Shown here: in pieces, positions 6,585-14,166 of the stretch
How positions within the stretch are numbered: position 1 is the stretch's first letter
Layout: each line of letters opens with the position of its first letter
Source of the DNA: SOJA01 sp964598485
GTDB lineage: Archaea > Thermoproteota > Bathyarchaeia > Bathyarchaeales > Bathycorpusculaceae
DNA length: 64,000 nt
Direction: 5' to 3'
Assembly (NCBI GenBank): GCA_964598485.1
Contig: CAZRCD010000005.1
Span: 62,001 to 126,000 of the forward strand
Program-made: the position numbers and the translations under genes
The notes under the pieces: model-generated
What the model was told of the DNA's origin: nothing
Databases searched by the model: none
Seen by the model: the letters and a program-made list of their open reading frames with translations, nothing else

Positions 6585-6968
6585 ATGGCGATAGGTATGA
6601 GTGATCAAGTGAAAATCGTTAGGAAGGGCACGAAGGAATTTCGTGAAGCTAGAGAACGATTCTTAGCTCTCTTTCGGAAGGATCAGCCTGAAAACATGAT
6701 TTGTGCCGGTAATATAGGAATGACGACAAGACAGATGGGTAAGCTGAAAGAGATCCCTATGCCGTTTGGTTGCCCAGACTTGGAGCTTTATGTGTGGCCT
6801 CCTAACAAAGATGGAAGCCAAAGCGTAGCTTACTTCTGTGGGCGCGTAGGCTGCTTATGTTCGTGCTGTAGAGAAGACATGGACGGCGAATATCCGAGTT
6901 ATTGTCCAGATCCAGATGAACTTGACTTCGAGTACGACGCGGAGGATGATGATTTTTATGAGTGTTAG
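6585..6968 (+). CDS. Cys-rich protein with acidic tail
   Basis: The 127-residue protein contains CGRVGCLCSCCREDM, a dense cysteine cluster around residue 85-97, then an Asp/Glu-rich tail (ELDFEYDAEDDDFYEC). The cluster could hold zinc or an iron-sulfur centre. It starts 1 nt after the previous gene and overlaps the start of the lyase-like gene by 11 nt. Its position directly before a radical SAM gene makes a functional link possible, but none is shown. Confidence 0.5.
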   Translation: MAIGMSDQVKIVRKGTKEFREARERFLALFRKDQPENMICAGNIGMTTRQMGKLKEIPMPFGCPDLELYVWPPNKDGSQSVAYFCGRVGCLCSCCREDMDGEYPSYCPDPDELDFEYDAEDDDFYEC

Positions 6969-7896
6969 GTTGTTTGATAAGACGCCTCCAGGTGTTGTGT
7001 GTCCGCATTTCTATATTCTAGCGTGGGCTCGTGGCTGCCCTTATGACTGCAGCTATTGCTATTTAGCTCTCACTCACAGGTTCCAAGGTAATACGCCGCA
7101 CTTCTACACCTGGGCTCGAATTGAAAAAGCTATTGAGAAATTCTTTGAGACACACGAAGAGCCTGCTGTATTGAATACTGGCGAGCTCTCTGACAGCTTG
7201 ATGAATCCTGGGTTGATGGAGAAGATTTGCGACAAGTTTGAAACACAAGACACGCATAAGGTTCTGTTGCTTTCGAAAGGTTGTCATTGGCCGCTGGAAC
7301 AGTCGCTTAATCCTACAGAGGGCACGTCGATTGATTTTCTGAGACGTAAGCGGTACAAGCAAACTATTGTTAGCTTCAGCGTTAATGCTCACGAGTTCGC
7401 TGAGATCTACGAGAAGAGAGCTCCTAACATATACGAGCGTCTAAAGGCAGCTCGCACTCTAGGCAATTTCCTTTATGAAGTCAGAATACGCATCGACCCT
7501 ATAATTCCGTTGAAGCCTCCGAACGCAACAGGTTATTCCTGGAAGATGGCTTACAGAGATCTCATCAAATTCATGCTGGACATTATGTATGTGACGCCTA
7601 CACGGATTACACTCGGAACACCAAGATGGTTTCCAGCTTTGCCCTACTGGCTTAAACGTGCAGGTCGCACCGATAGATTCTTCGATAACTTCATCGGTAA
7701 TCGGGAGCTCTGTTGTGACAGGAGATATCGTCTGAAAAACAGGGTACAAGTCTATGTCTATGTGATTCACTGGCTTAGAAAATACGGTTACAAAGGCTCG
7801 ATTGCTCTGTGCAAGGAAACTGTCGACGTCTGGAACGAATTGCGGTTTATGCTTGGAATGTTGCCTGAAGAGATCCGCTGCAACTGCACTTTATAG
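6958..7896 (+). CDS. Spore-photoproduct-lyase-like radical SAM enzyme
   Basis: The 312-residue protein has the radical SAM motif CxxxCxxC at 27-34 (CPYDCSYC) inside the context HFYILAWARGCPYDCSYCYL, which matches the SplB/COG1533 DNA photolyase group. Known members repair the UV lesion spore photoproduct by radical chemistry, although many COG1533 proteins are uncharacterised. ATG 6958 is chosen because it overlaps the previous stop in the usual way; the frame extends upstream to 6916. A DNA-repair gene in a virus could keep the genome intact under UV, or modify DNA bases; both are inference. Confidence 0.7.
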   Translation: MSVRLFDKTPPGVVCPHFYILAWARGCPYDCSYCYLALTHRFQGNTPHFYTWARIEKAIEKFFETHEEPAVLNTGELSDSLMNPGLMEKICDKFETQDTHKVLLLSKGCHWPLEQSLNPTEGTSIDFLRRKRYKQTIVSFSVNAHEFAEIYEKRAPNIYERLKAARTLGNFLYEVRIRIDPIIPLKPPNATGYSWKMAYRDLIKFMLDIMYVTPTRITLGTPRWFPALPYWLKRAGRTDRFFDNFIGNRELCCDRRYRLKNRVQVYVYVIHWLRKYGYKGSIALCKETVDVWNELRFMLGMLPEEIRCNCTL

Positions 7897-7906
7897 GTGA
7901 TTTTTA

Positions 7907-8065
7907 GTGAAGTGGCGTTTTTGGAAAAAGAAGAAAGTGGAACCTGAAACGATTTTGCAGATTTCAGCTGGAAATGCTGGTATTCAAACGCTTTATGTTA
8001 AAACTAACGATGCAAGCAAAGCCCTTGAATTAATTCAAAAACTGAAAGAACTAGCGAGAGAGTGA
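7907..8065 (+). CDS. Small viral protein, unknown
   Basis: GTG 7907 to TGA 8065 encodes 52 residues: a basic start (KWRFWKKKK), a strand-like middle and a C-terminal helix (ASKALELIQKLKELARE). GGTGA lies 10 nt before the start. It fills the gap between the lyase-like gene and the winged-helix gene at 8075. No family recognised. Confidence 0.45.
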   Translation: MKWRFWKKKKVEPETILQISAGNAGIQTLYVKTNDASKALELIQKLKELARE

Positions 8066-8074
8066 AGTGATTTT

Positions 8075-8977
8075 TTGGCTGGGGCTCGTAGGCTTAAGCG
8101 CAAGTCTTCTCGAAGTAAAGAAGTTTTCAGTTCAAAGTCAAAAGTCAAGTTTTACTTTAGGACTGTGCGTACCCGGGTGATTCCCATTCTAAAGCGAATT
8201 GAGGTTGGCGATTATCCTAGTAAGATAGGTCGTATCTATGGTTGGAGTAAGCAGCATGTTTTTTATTATCTCCGGAAGCTGGAGAAGGCTGGTCTTGTAC
8301 GCCGTAAAGTAAGGTCAAACGTGGTTTTCTACGAGCTCACAAATCAAAGTCAAAAACTTCTCGGTTCATGTGAGGGTTTGTTGTGGAGTTCGGGTGTTTA
8401 TCGTTTGCATCGTTGTTTTTTTAAGTTTAGGATTGTGCGTGAGGGCTCATATGGGGCGGGCGGTTTTAGGCGTGTTGAGATGGTGAATTGGACGGCTTTG
8501 TTGGGGCTTGAAAAAGGTGTTTCTGTTCGTAAGACTAGTCGTAATTGGATTGTGCATGTTGAGACTTTGTATGGTCGGCATCCTGGTGAATTGTTTAATT
8601 TGGCTAAGAACTTGGCTGAGCGTGTTCGTAGGAGTTTGATGTTGAAGTATGGTTGTTTGTTGGATGAGGGGAAAATTGGGCGTGGTTACGAGTTGGCGAT
8701 TGATGATCCTGTTGCGCAGCTGCTTAGCCGATATTTCCAAGTGTCGACGCCGAAGCGTAAGATGGATCACAGTCCGGGAGAGTTGGAAGGTGAAATTGAT
8801 CATCTTAGTCGTGATGCTGCTATTGAGTATTTGTTGATGCCTGAACGTGTGAAGAAGCTTGAGGGTAAGGTTGACGCTTTGCATTATGATTTGGAAGAGT
8901 TGACGTCGCTTTTGAAACGAGCCCTGCAGCCTCCTGTGCCGAATAATGTGAAGAGGGATGTGGATTATGTTGCTTAG
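8075..8977 (+). CDS. Winged-helix DNA-binding protein, possible replication or regulatory protein
   Basis: The 300-residue protein begins with a basic arm (ARRLKRKSSRSK), has a winged helix at about residues 33-90 (YPSKIGRIYGWSKQHV, recognition helix, then FYYLRKLEKAGLV) and ends with a coiled-coil segment near 255-285 (KKLEGKVDALHYDLEEL). The middle domain is not recognised. Start TTG 8075. It sits at the end of the early gene set, where viral replication initiators often lie, but no nickase or helicase motif is visible. Confidence 0.55.
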   Translation: MAGARRLKRKSSRSKEVFSSKSKVKFYFRTVRTRVIPILKRIEVGDYPSKIGRIYGWSKQHVFYYLRKLEKAGLVRRKVRSNVVFYELTNQSQKLLGSCEGLLWSSGVYRLHRCFFKFRIVREGSYGAGGFRRVEMVNWTALLGLEKGVSVRKTSRNWIVHVETLYGRHPGELFNLAKNLAERVRRSLMLKYGCLLDEGKIGRGYELAIDDPVAQLLSRYFQVSTPKRKMDHSPGELEGEIDHLSRDAAIEYLLMPERVKKLEGKVDALHYDLEELTSLLKRALQPPVPNNVKRDVDYVA

Positions 8978-9092
8978 GGTTTACAAAGTAGCTACTTTTT
9001 ACGAAGAGGCTCTTCGTGTTTTGGAATGTTTTCATGTTAAAATCGTTTTTGAATGCTGTTTGGGGAGGCTTGTTTTATGGTTGTTTTGTTGA
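8967..9092 (+). CDS. Possible very small hydrophobic protein
   Basis: ATG 8967 overlaps the previous stop (ATGTTGCTTAG) and encodes 41 residues with a hydrophobic C-terminal half. The overlap pattern fits this operon, but the frame is short and no family is recognised, so it may not be real. Confidence 0.25.
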   Translation: MLLRVYKVATFYEEALRVLECFHVKIVFECCLGRLVLWLFC

Positions 9093-9131
9093 AAGCGTTG
9101 TTTTCTAAGCGTTTCTTAAGACTGCATATTT

Positions 9132-9671
9132 GTGATGCTGTTTGGTCTAGGCAAATGGCTCTACATTTGCTACATTCTATACATTGTTTGTGGGGGGTTT
9201 TTTGAAGTTTTGACAGCTGCCAACGCGAAGGATGTTAAGAAAAGACGCCGTCCAGAGGAAAAATATGGTAAATACAAGTGGCAGCGCATCCTTATTGACC
9301 GTAACAGCAGGGAACTTCGAGAGATCAAACGTATGCTGAGGGGCTTAAGTTTAGGTCTCAGCCATCTCATGGATTATGATTCTGAATATTTGGTTAACAT
9401 GGTTTGCCGTGACAGTCGAGATGAGATGATTTTAGATGTGCTGCACGAGTGCGGGCCTGCTGGCCTGAGCCCTAAAGAGATCTTTTTGAAGGTGCGACGT
9501 TACGGTTTGAAGTATCATCATATTAGTCGCAGGATTAAACGCATGAACAAGCGGATGCAGAATGAAATTGGAGAGCGAGTAGCTGATAAGGTTGGTCGTA
9601 ACTGGGCTTTGAGTGATTTTATGCTTCGGAACTTGGATGTAAAGACGAGTGAGATTAGAGATAATGAATAA
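9132..9671 (+). CDS. Basic winged-helix protein
   Basis: The frame gives up to 179 residues. The first 26 are hydrophobic and may be untranslated; a TTG at 9210 would start at TAANAKDVKKRRRPEEKY. The C-terminal half (about 95-165) fits a winged helix (MILDVLHECGPAGLSPKEIF, then HHISRRIKRMNKRM). No family is recognised. It is the last gene before the structured gap that separates early genes from virion genes. Confidence 0.55.
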   Translation: MMLFGLGKWLYICYILYIVCGGFFEVLTAANAKDVKKRRRPEEKYGKYKWQRILIDRNSRELREIKRMLRGLSLGLSHLMDYDSEYLVNMVCRDSRDEMILDVLHECGPAGLSPKEIFLKVRRYGLKYHHISRRIKRMNKRMQNEIGERVADKVGRNWALSDFMLRNLDVKTSEIRDNE

Positions 9672-9887
9672 TTTTTCTACGAGCCCATATGGGCTTCATT
9701 TGGAAACTAGAAAGTTACGGGATTTGAACCCGCGAGCTTTTTCAGCTTATAGTAAATCTTTTATCTTGAATCTCACTAAAGTACTGTTTGTACTCGGCAG
9801 CTGAGGAAAATAGTAGGCTCTTTCCCTCCTCAGCTGCTTGAGCTTGCTGTTTTTCTCGGCTGACCAAAATTTAAGGTCTGGCCTTGG
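9672..9887. promoter_or_regulatory. Structured gap between early and virion modules
   Basis: The 216-nt gap contains the perfect palindrome AGCCCATATGGGCT (9682-9695), a minus-strand tRNA T-arm (9719-9736) with an adjoining variable-arm-like hairpin, GTAC-TGTTT-GTAC (9781-9793), and an 11-bp perfect stem GCAGCTGAGGA/TCCTCAGCTGC (9797-9807 with 9827-9837). AAAATTTAA near 9866 could be a TATA box for the virion operon. A terminator plus late promoter is the simplest reading. Confidence 0.45.
9705..9755 (-). other. Class II tRNA 3'-half-like fragment
   Basis: On the minus strand AGCT-GAAAA-AGCT resembles the long variable arm of tRNA-Leu/Ser and is followed by GCGGG-TTCAAAT-CCCGT, a T-arm. No matching 5' half or acceptor partner (GAAAGTT) is found upstream, so this is a remnant or mimic, not a gene. 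Confidence 0.4.
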
Positions 9888-12005
9888 TTGCCTGTTCACA
9901 AGGACTTTCATTCGATGCTTGATTCGATGACTGGACAGTATTGTGACGGTGAGACGGATGATACAAAGAAAGATCAAGATGTTGAGGGTTACGCGAATAA
10001 GACGTGTAAGAAAGCTTTGAGCGTTTTTTATGCTACGTGTAAAGAAAAGGGTTTGGATTACACGAAACCGATGCCTAAGAAGGCAGAAGAGGGAAAATTC
10101 ACTTTTCTTGTTGATAGCTTAATAATCACTGAGGGAGTTGCGGAAGGAGTCTATAAAGCTCATGGTTTCGCGTTACACCCCATTATTACACATCATCCGG
10201 GTGAACCGCCACGTGTTTATTCTGCGGTTAAAGAGGAATTGATTAAAGCGGCTCCAACTTTGAAAGGCAAGCATCTTGATATTGACCATAGTGATGTGGC
10301 CGTTAATCCAAGTGTCAACGTAATCACAGATGCGAAATGGAATACAGAAGTGGAAGCGGTTGAGTTTTGGGCGCAAATTGATGATTACCTTTATGAGTTA
10401 ATTCAAGGCGGATGTCCCGTAAGTGTTAGCATTGATTGGCTTATTCCTGATCAAGGCGGTATAAAGGTTGTTGAAGTTGATGGGGAAATAGGAATTGCGC
10501 CTTATGGGTTTGAGTTTGGAGACCCGGGTTTAAGCATTTTGCAAAATATGACTCCTGGCGACCCTAACGCTATGATAGAGTTGCTGATGGAGTCAGTTTC
10601 ACGAGCATCAATTAATAGAAATAAAAAAATGAAAAAGAAATTGAAAGAGCAGCAAGAACCGGTGCAGCCGATAGTTGCTGGTGAGTATGTTTTAGGGTTC
10701 TATCAAGACGTGTGTTTGTTTTTGCCTGAGCATTTCAGGACGGTTTGGCTTGACAAGGAGAATGGGATTCTTGCTGTTTTTGGAAAGTTAAGCGCTGAAC
10801 CTGAAACGGAAAGGGTTCAATCTATTTTCTTTGCGAAGGAGAAGATGTGGGACCAGACTAAGATTCAGGATTGGCTTTCCATTCATCCTGATTATATGGC
10901 TCCAGCAGGCGATTCTGCTGTTAGTAAGGCGCCGCTGATAGAGCGTGGAAACATGAAGAAAAAACCAAAAATAAAGGAACAGAATGGAGGAGAGCCTAAA
11001 ACAGACAAAGAGCGTTTCATGGCCCATTTCGGTATAGATGCGGACGCATTCCAGAAACTCTATGACATACTTGGTGACGAATTATTCAAGCTGCTTCCTG
11101 AAAGGGGACAAAAAATAAACGAGCAAAATGGTCAAGGAAACAACGGAAATGATGGACAAAATCTTACAGTTGACCAGATAAAAGCGAAAATTGCCGATCT
11201 GAGTAAGAAAAATGCGGACATTATGGCGCAGCTTTATCCGGAGGCTGAATTGACAGACGAGCAAAGAGCAACATTGAATGCGGAATCAGAAACTATTTGG
11301 GCGGAGATCAACGCTCTCGAAACAGCTTTGGCTGCGGCGATTACTGCGCAAGTTGGGGTAACGCTGGGCGAAGGATACAAGGTAGTTCTTGAAGTGAAGT
11401 TGAAAGAGGCTGAGTGGGATGCAGAGTACATTAATAATCTTCCGGACAGCAGTTTTGCGTTCATTGAAGAGGGCGGCGAGAAAGATGAGGATGGTAAGAC
11501 TAAGCCTCGTAGTTTGCGTCATTTGCCTTTCAAGGATGCTGAGGGTAACATCAACAAGGCACATTTGAATAATGCTTTGGGTAGGCTGGCTCAAACGGAT
11601 TTGAGTGATGGGGCTAAGGCTGCTGCGAAAAAGAAGTTGTGTGCAGCGGTTAAAACGTGGAATGGGGCGCATTCGGACGATCAGATTACTAGTGATGTTT
11701 GTGGTGTTGAGCCGTCAGGTCAAGGGTCCTCAAATAAAGAAGGGCTGCTGGAAGCGAAAGTTACAGAGTTGTTAGCTCGTGTTGGCAAGCTTGAGAAGGC
11801 CCATGGTGGAGCCCAAGGCAATCTTAGTGAGAGTCTTCTGAAAAATTCGAAGGAGCCCACTATCAAAGTGACGGACGCGATAAAAACCCTCGAAGGTCTT
11901 TTGCTAAGCCCTATGCTTGAGCGCAGTAGCATGATGGAACAACGGCATCATCAGGATATTCGTAAAGCCATCTTCAAATACAAGGAGATGCTGAAAAGTG
12001 GATGA
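9888..12005 (+). CDS. Prohead maturation protease fused to scaffold-like region
   Basis: The 705-residue protein has an N-terminal domain (about 50-240) similar to XkdF/S78-like capsid maturation proteases, with HLDIDHSDVAVNPS carrying a candidate catalytic His and a Ser in CPVSVSIDW. A charged, helical region follows, and about residues 505-610 hold a domain often attached to phage capsid proteins (LPDSSFAFIEEGG, SLRHLPFKDAEG, LAQTDLSDGAKAAAKKK). The last part is helical and scaffold-like. Start is TTG 9888; ATG 9915 is an alternative. It is the first gene of the virion operon. Confidence 0.75.
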   Translation: MPVHKDFHSMLDSMTGQYCDGETDDTKKDQDVEGYANKTCKKALSVFYATCKEKGLDYTKPMPKKAEEGKFTFLVDSLIITEGVAEGVYKAHGFALHPIITHHPGEPPRVYSAVKEELIKAAPTLKGKHLDIDHSDVAVNPSVNVITDAKWNTEVEAVEFWAQIDDYLYELIQGGCPVSVSIDWLIPDQGGIKVVEVDGEIGIAPYGFEFGDPGLSILQNMTPGDPNAMIELLMESVSRASINRNKKMKKKLKEQQEPVQPIVAGEYVLGFYQDVCLFLPEHFRTVWLDKENGILAVFGKLSAEPETERVQSIFFAKEKMWDQTKIQDWLSIHPDYMAPAGDSAVSKAPLIERGNMKKKPKIKEQNGGEPKTDKERFMAHFGIDADAFQKLYDILGDELFKLLPERGQKINEQNGQGNNGNDGQNLTVDQIKAKIADLSKKNADIMAQLYPEAELTDEQRATLNAESETIWAEINALETALAAAITAQVGVTLGEGYKVVLEVKLKEAEWDAEYINNLPDSSFAFIEEGGEKDEDGKTKPRSLRHLPFKDAEGNINKAHLNNALGRLAQTDLSDGAKAAAKKKLCAAVKTWNGAHSDDQITSDVCGVEPSGQGSSNKEGLLEAKVTELLARVGKLEKAHGGAQGNLSESLLKNSKEPTIKVTDAIKTLEGLLLSPMLERSSMMEQRHHQDIRKAIFKYKEMLKSG

Positions 12006-12249
12006 GAACACGGTAAAAGGCATTTTAGCGAAGTATAGTCCGCCTTTAAGCCCTGGACAGATGGATGAGATCGCTGAAGCTTTTCTGCACACGGTGAGAA
12101 GTGAAAGGGCAAAGCGTGCGCGAAGGAAAACTAAAGAGAGTAAGAAGGTTGCCGAAACTCCTTCGCCTGAAAAGACTGTTGAAAAATCCGAGGCTAAATC
12201 TACTTCGAAAGGTGAATCACAGTCACTTAATGTGGCAGGGAGTAAGTGA
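11998..12249 (+). CDS. Small Lys/Ser-rich protein, possible scaffold component
   Basis: GTG 11998 overlaps the protease stop; 83 residues. The N-terminal half is a helical hairpin (VKGILAKYSPPLSPGQMDE) and the C-terminal half is low-complexity Lys/Glu/Ser sequence. No family is recognised; position between protease and capsid genes suggests assembly. Confidence 0.5.
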   Translation: MDENTVKGILAKYSPPLSPGQMDEIAEAFLHTVRSERAKRARRKTKESKKVAETPSPEKTVEKSEAKSTSKGESQSLNVAGSK

Positions 12250-12293
12250 GGACGAACTCACTGAAACCTAAATAGATTTTGGAGTGATGTCTG

Positions 12294-12689
12294 ATGGCTG
12301 ATAAATCTGGCAAAACTTGGATGGCTATTGGTGAAACTGACGATCCGAACGCTATTATTGAGTCTTATGAGGCTGCAGTTGATATCACGAAGGGAGATCC
12401 TGTTTATCTAAGCGCTGACGATAAGGTCAGTCCTGCAGCTGCTTCCCAAGAATGCATTGGTATCGCTACGAAGACTGTTTCGTCTGGTGACTCGTGTCCC
12501 GTGCTTACCCGTGGCCGGGTTAAAGTGGCTGTTGGAGTAGTAACATCAATTACTCTTGGAGGACCTTTGGAAGGTGCGGACGCAAGTAAACGGCTCATCT
12601 ACGCAACTGCTTTCAATAAGGCTTTTGGATATGCATTACAGCTACCAGCGAGCACTGGTGATTTAATTTTCGTGAAAGTGGTGCGGTAA
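12294..12689 (+). CDS. Capsid decoration protein (DUF2190-like)
   Basis: The 131-residue all-beta protein has the pattern VDITKGDPVYLSADDKVSPA, then ECIGIATKTVSSGDSCPV and TRGRVKVAVGV, which is typical of head decoration proteins of the DUF2190 group that stabilise HK97-fold capsids. ATG 12294 has GGAGTGATG just upstream. It is followed directly (no gap) by the major capsid gene, the usual order. Confidence 0.75.
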   Translation: MADKSGKTWMAIGETDDPNAIIESYEAAVDITKGDPVYLSADDKVSPAAASQECIGIATKTVSSGDSCPVLTRGRVKVAVGVVTSITLGGPLEGADASKRLIYATAFNKAFGYALQLPASTGDLIFVKVVR

Positions 12690-13643
12690 ATGAAACCTAA
12701 ACTTTTTGAAAGCCTAATGGAGAAAGACAATGAACATAAGCAGTTCTACGAGAGTCTAAAGGAAAAAGCAGTTGCGCATCCGTTTTTCAAGCGTTACGCG
12801 GAGATCGGCGTTAAGGAAGGCTTGTTCAGTGACATGGTTGGCGCCCTTGGGCGTATGCATGATACTCTAGTGGAAGCTGCTTATCCAGAGCTTATTGGCA
12901 GGAACATAATCAATGTTAGGCCAACGACTGAGACTATGGAACGTTTTCCGTTGGACGTGAAAGGTGTTGCTTACAAGTATGCTGAAGGCGCCGTTACGAG
13001 GCTCAGTGGCAAAAAGCATAGTACGGTTGACATTCACACGGATCAGCTTGCAGAGTCTAGCGAGGAATGGACTAGGGAGTTTGTTGAAGATGCTACGTGG
13101 AACGTCATGGATAACATGGTTGAAAAGACTGGCAGGGCTTTAGGCGAAAGGGAAACAACAAAGGTTCTTGATCTTTACGGGGCAATAGCTGACGCTGACT
13201 TAGCAGGTGGAGATGATATCGCCCAAGGCAATGCGGTTATGGATTGGGCTGCTATACTTAAGCTTCACAACGCTGTGCGTGGCGAAGATTGGCGTCCAAC
13301 AGTCATGGTGGTTCATGAAACACAGCTGCATCAACTGTTGAATGATGACAAGTTTATCCATGCTCAGTATTTGCCTAGTGCACAGACAAACATTGAGCAG
13401 GGAATTGTTACACGGGTTCTAGGCATGAACGTTCAAGCCAGCACTTTAGTGACTAATGGAACCGCTTATGCGATTGATACTCGCATCGCAGCAGCTATGC
13501 TACTTCGTAGAGACGTTACGATTGAAGATTGGGAAGAAGTGAAGTCAGGCAAATTCGGCGTTCGAGGTACAACACGGTTTGGCTTAGGTGTTCTCCGAGC
13601 TGATGCAGTTGCGAAAATGACTGGGATAAAGACAACGTTGTAA
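12690..13643 (+). CDS. Major capsid protein, HK97 fold
   Basis: The 317-residue protein follows decoration and protease genes and has the features of an HK97-fold capsid protein: an N-terminal helical arm (KDNEHKQFYESLKEKAV), an E-loop-like segment near 90-120, long spine helix around WTREFVEDATWNVMDNM, and a C-terminal A/P-domain with VLGMNVQASTLV and DTRIAAAMLLRRDVTIEDWEE. No separate propeptide cleavage site is obvious. ATG 12690 overlaps nothing and follows the previous stop directly. Confidence 0.85.
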   Translation: MKPKLFESLMEKDNEHKQFYESLKEKAVAHPFFKRYAEIGVKEGLFSDMVGALGRMHDTLVEAAYPELIGRNIINVRPTTETMERFPLDVKGVAYKYAEGAVTRLSGKKHSTVDIHTDQLAESSEEWTREFVEDATWNVMDNMVEKTGRALGERETTKVLDLYGAIADADLAGGDDIAQGNAVMDWAAILKLHNAVRGEDWRPTVMVVHETQLHQLLNDDKFIHAQYLPSAQTNIEQGIVTRVLGMNVQASTLVTNGTAYAIDTRIAAAMLLRRDVTIEDWEEVKSGKFGVRGTTRFGLGVLRADAVAKMTGIKTTL

Positions 13644-13664
13644 GCTGTCCAGGTTAGAAGTGTA

Positions 13665-13931
13665 TTGCCAAAATTTGAAGGAAAATGTCCCAATAAAAGC
13701 TGCGGAAAAGTTCACTACTCAGACCGTAAAGGCGACATTGTTGTCTGTGACTGTTGGAAGTACTGTCCGGTCTGTGGGGCTCTGATGGAGCCGTATACTC
13801 CTGATTTAGCGCCTAAGACGTATGGCATGGATGGCAAGCGTGACTTGAAGATTCTCAGGGTTTGCAATGAACATTCTCCTCCTTTTTTTAGTACTTTAAA
13901 ACCTGTTGAGGTTGAGATGGTTGAAGCGTAG
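13665..13931 (+). CDS. Zinc-ribbon protein between capsid and portal genes
   Basis: The 88-residue TTG-started protein has CPNKSCG near the N terminus and CDCWKYCPVCG in the middle, giving a rubredoxin-like or zinc-ribbon site. It is not a usual component of a capsid module. Its 3' end overlaps the next gene. Function unknown. Confidence 0.55.
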   Translation: MPKFEGKCPNKSCGKVHYSDRKGDIVVCDCWKYCPVCGALMEPYTPDLAPKTYGMDGKRDLKILRVCNEHSPPFFSTLKPVEVEMVEA

Positions 13932-14166
13932 GACGAAGAGGATTGATCCGGGTCTTGCGAAGGTTGTGTTAGCGGAGCTTAGTAAAGGGGCTCTTCGTAG
14001 GAGAGATTTGCATACGAGGACGTTAAGGCGGTGTGGGACTCCTGCGACTTTCACTAGCATTCTTAATTATTTGAAGCAGCAGGGGCATGTTGAAAAGACA
14101 TGTGCGAAGCATACTGCGCCTTACAGGATTACTGAGAAGGGCAAGCGGTTTTTAGGGGGCTTGTAA
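13921..14166 (+). CDS. Winged-helix protein between capsid and portal genes
   Basis: Starting at TTG 13921 (other in-frame TTG codons at 13906 and 13912), about 81 residues: a basic start, a winged helix (VVLAELSKGALRRRDLHTRT, recognition helix in PATFTSILNYLKQQG, wing PYRITEKGKRFL). It resembles archaeal small regulators. Its stop is followed directly by the portal ATG. A regulator inside the head module is unusual. Confidence 0.6.
   Translation: MKRRTKRIDPGLAKVVLAELSKGALRRRDLHTRTLRRCGTPATFTSILNYLKQQGHVEKTCAKHTAPYRITEKGKRFLGGL

Noticed and set aside
8447..8884. 145-residue minus-strand open frame opposite the winged-helix gene
   Set aside because: It is rich in Thr/Asn/Gln/His with no domain pattern and is the shadow of a well-supported gene on the plus strand.
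9682..9695. The palindrome AGCCCATATGGGCT as a second attachment core
   Set aside because: It shares only CATATG and AGCCC with the att core, in a different arrangement, and no host gene is interrupted there.
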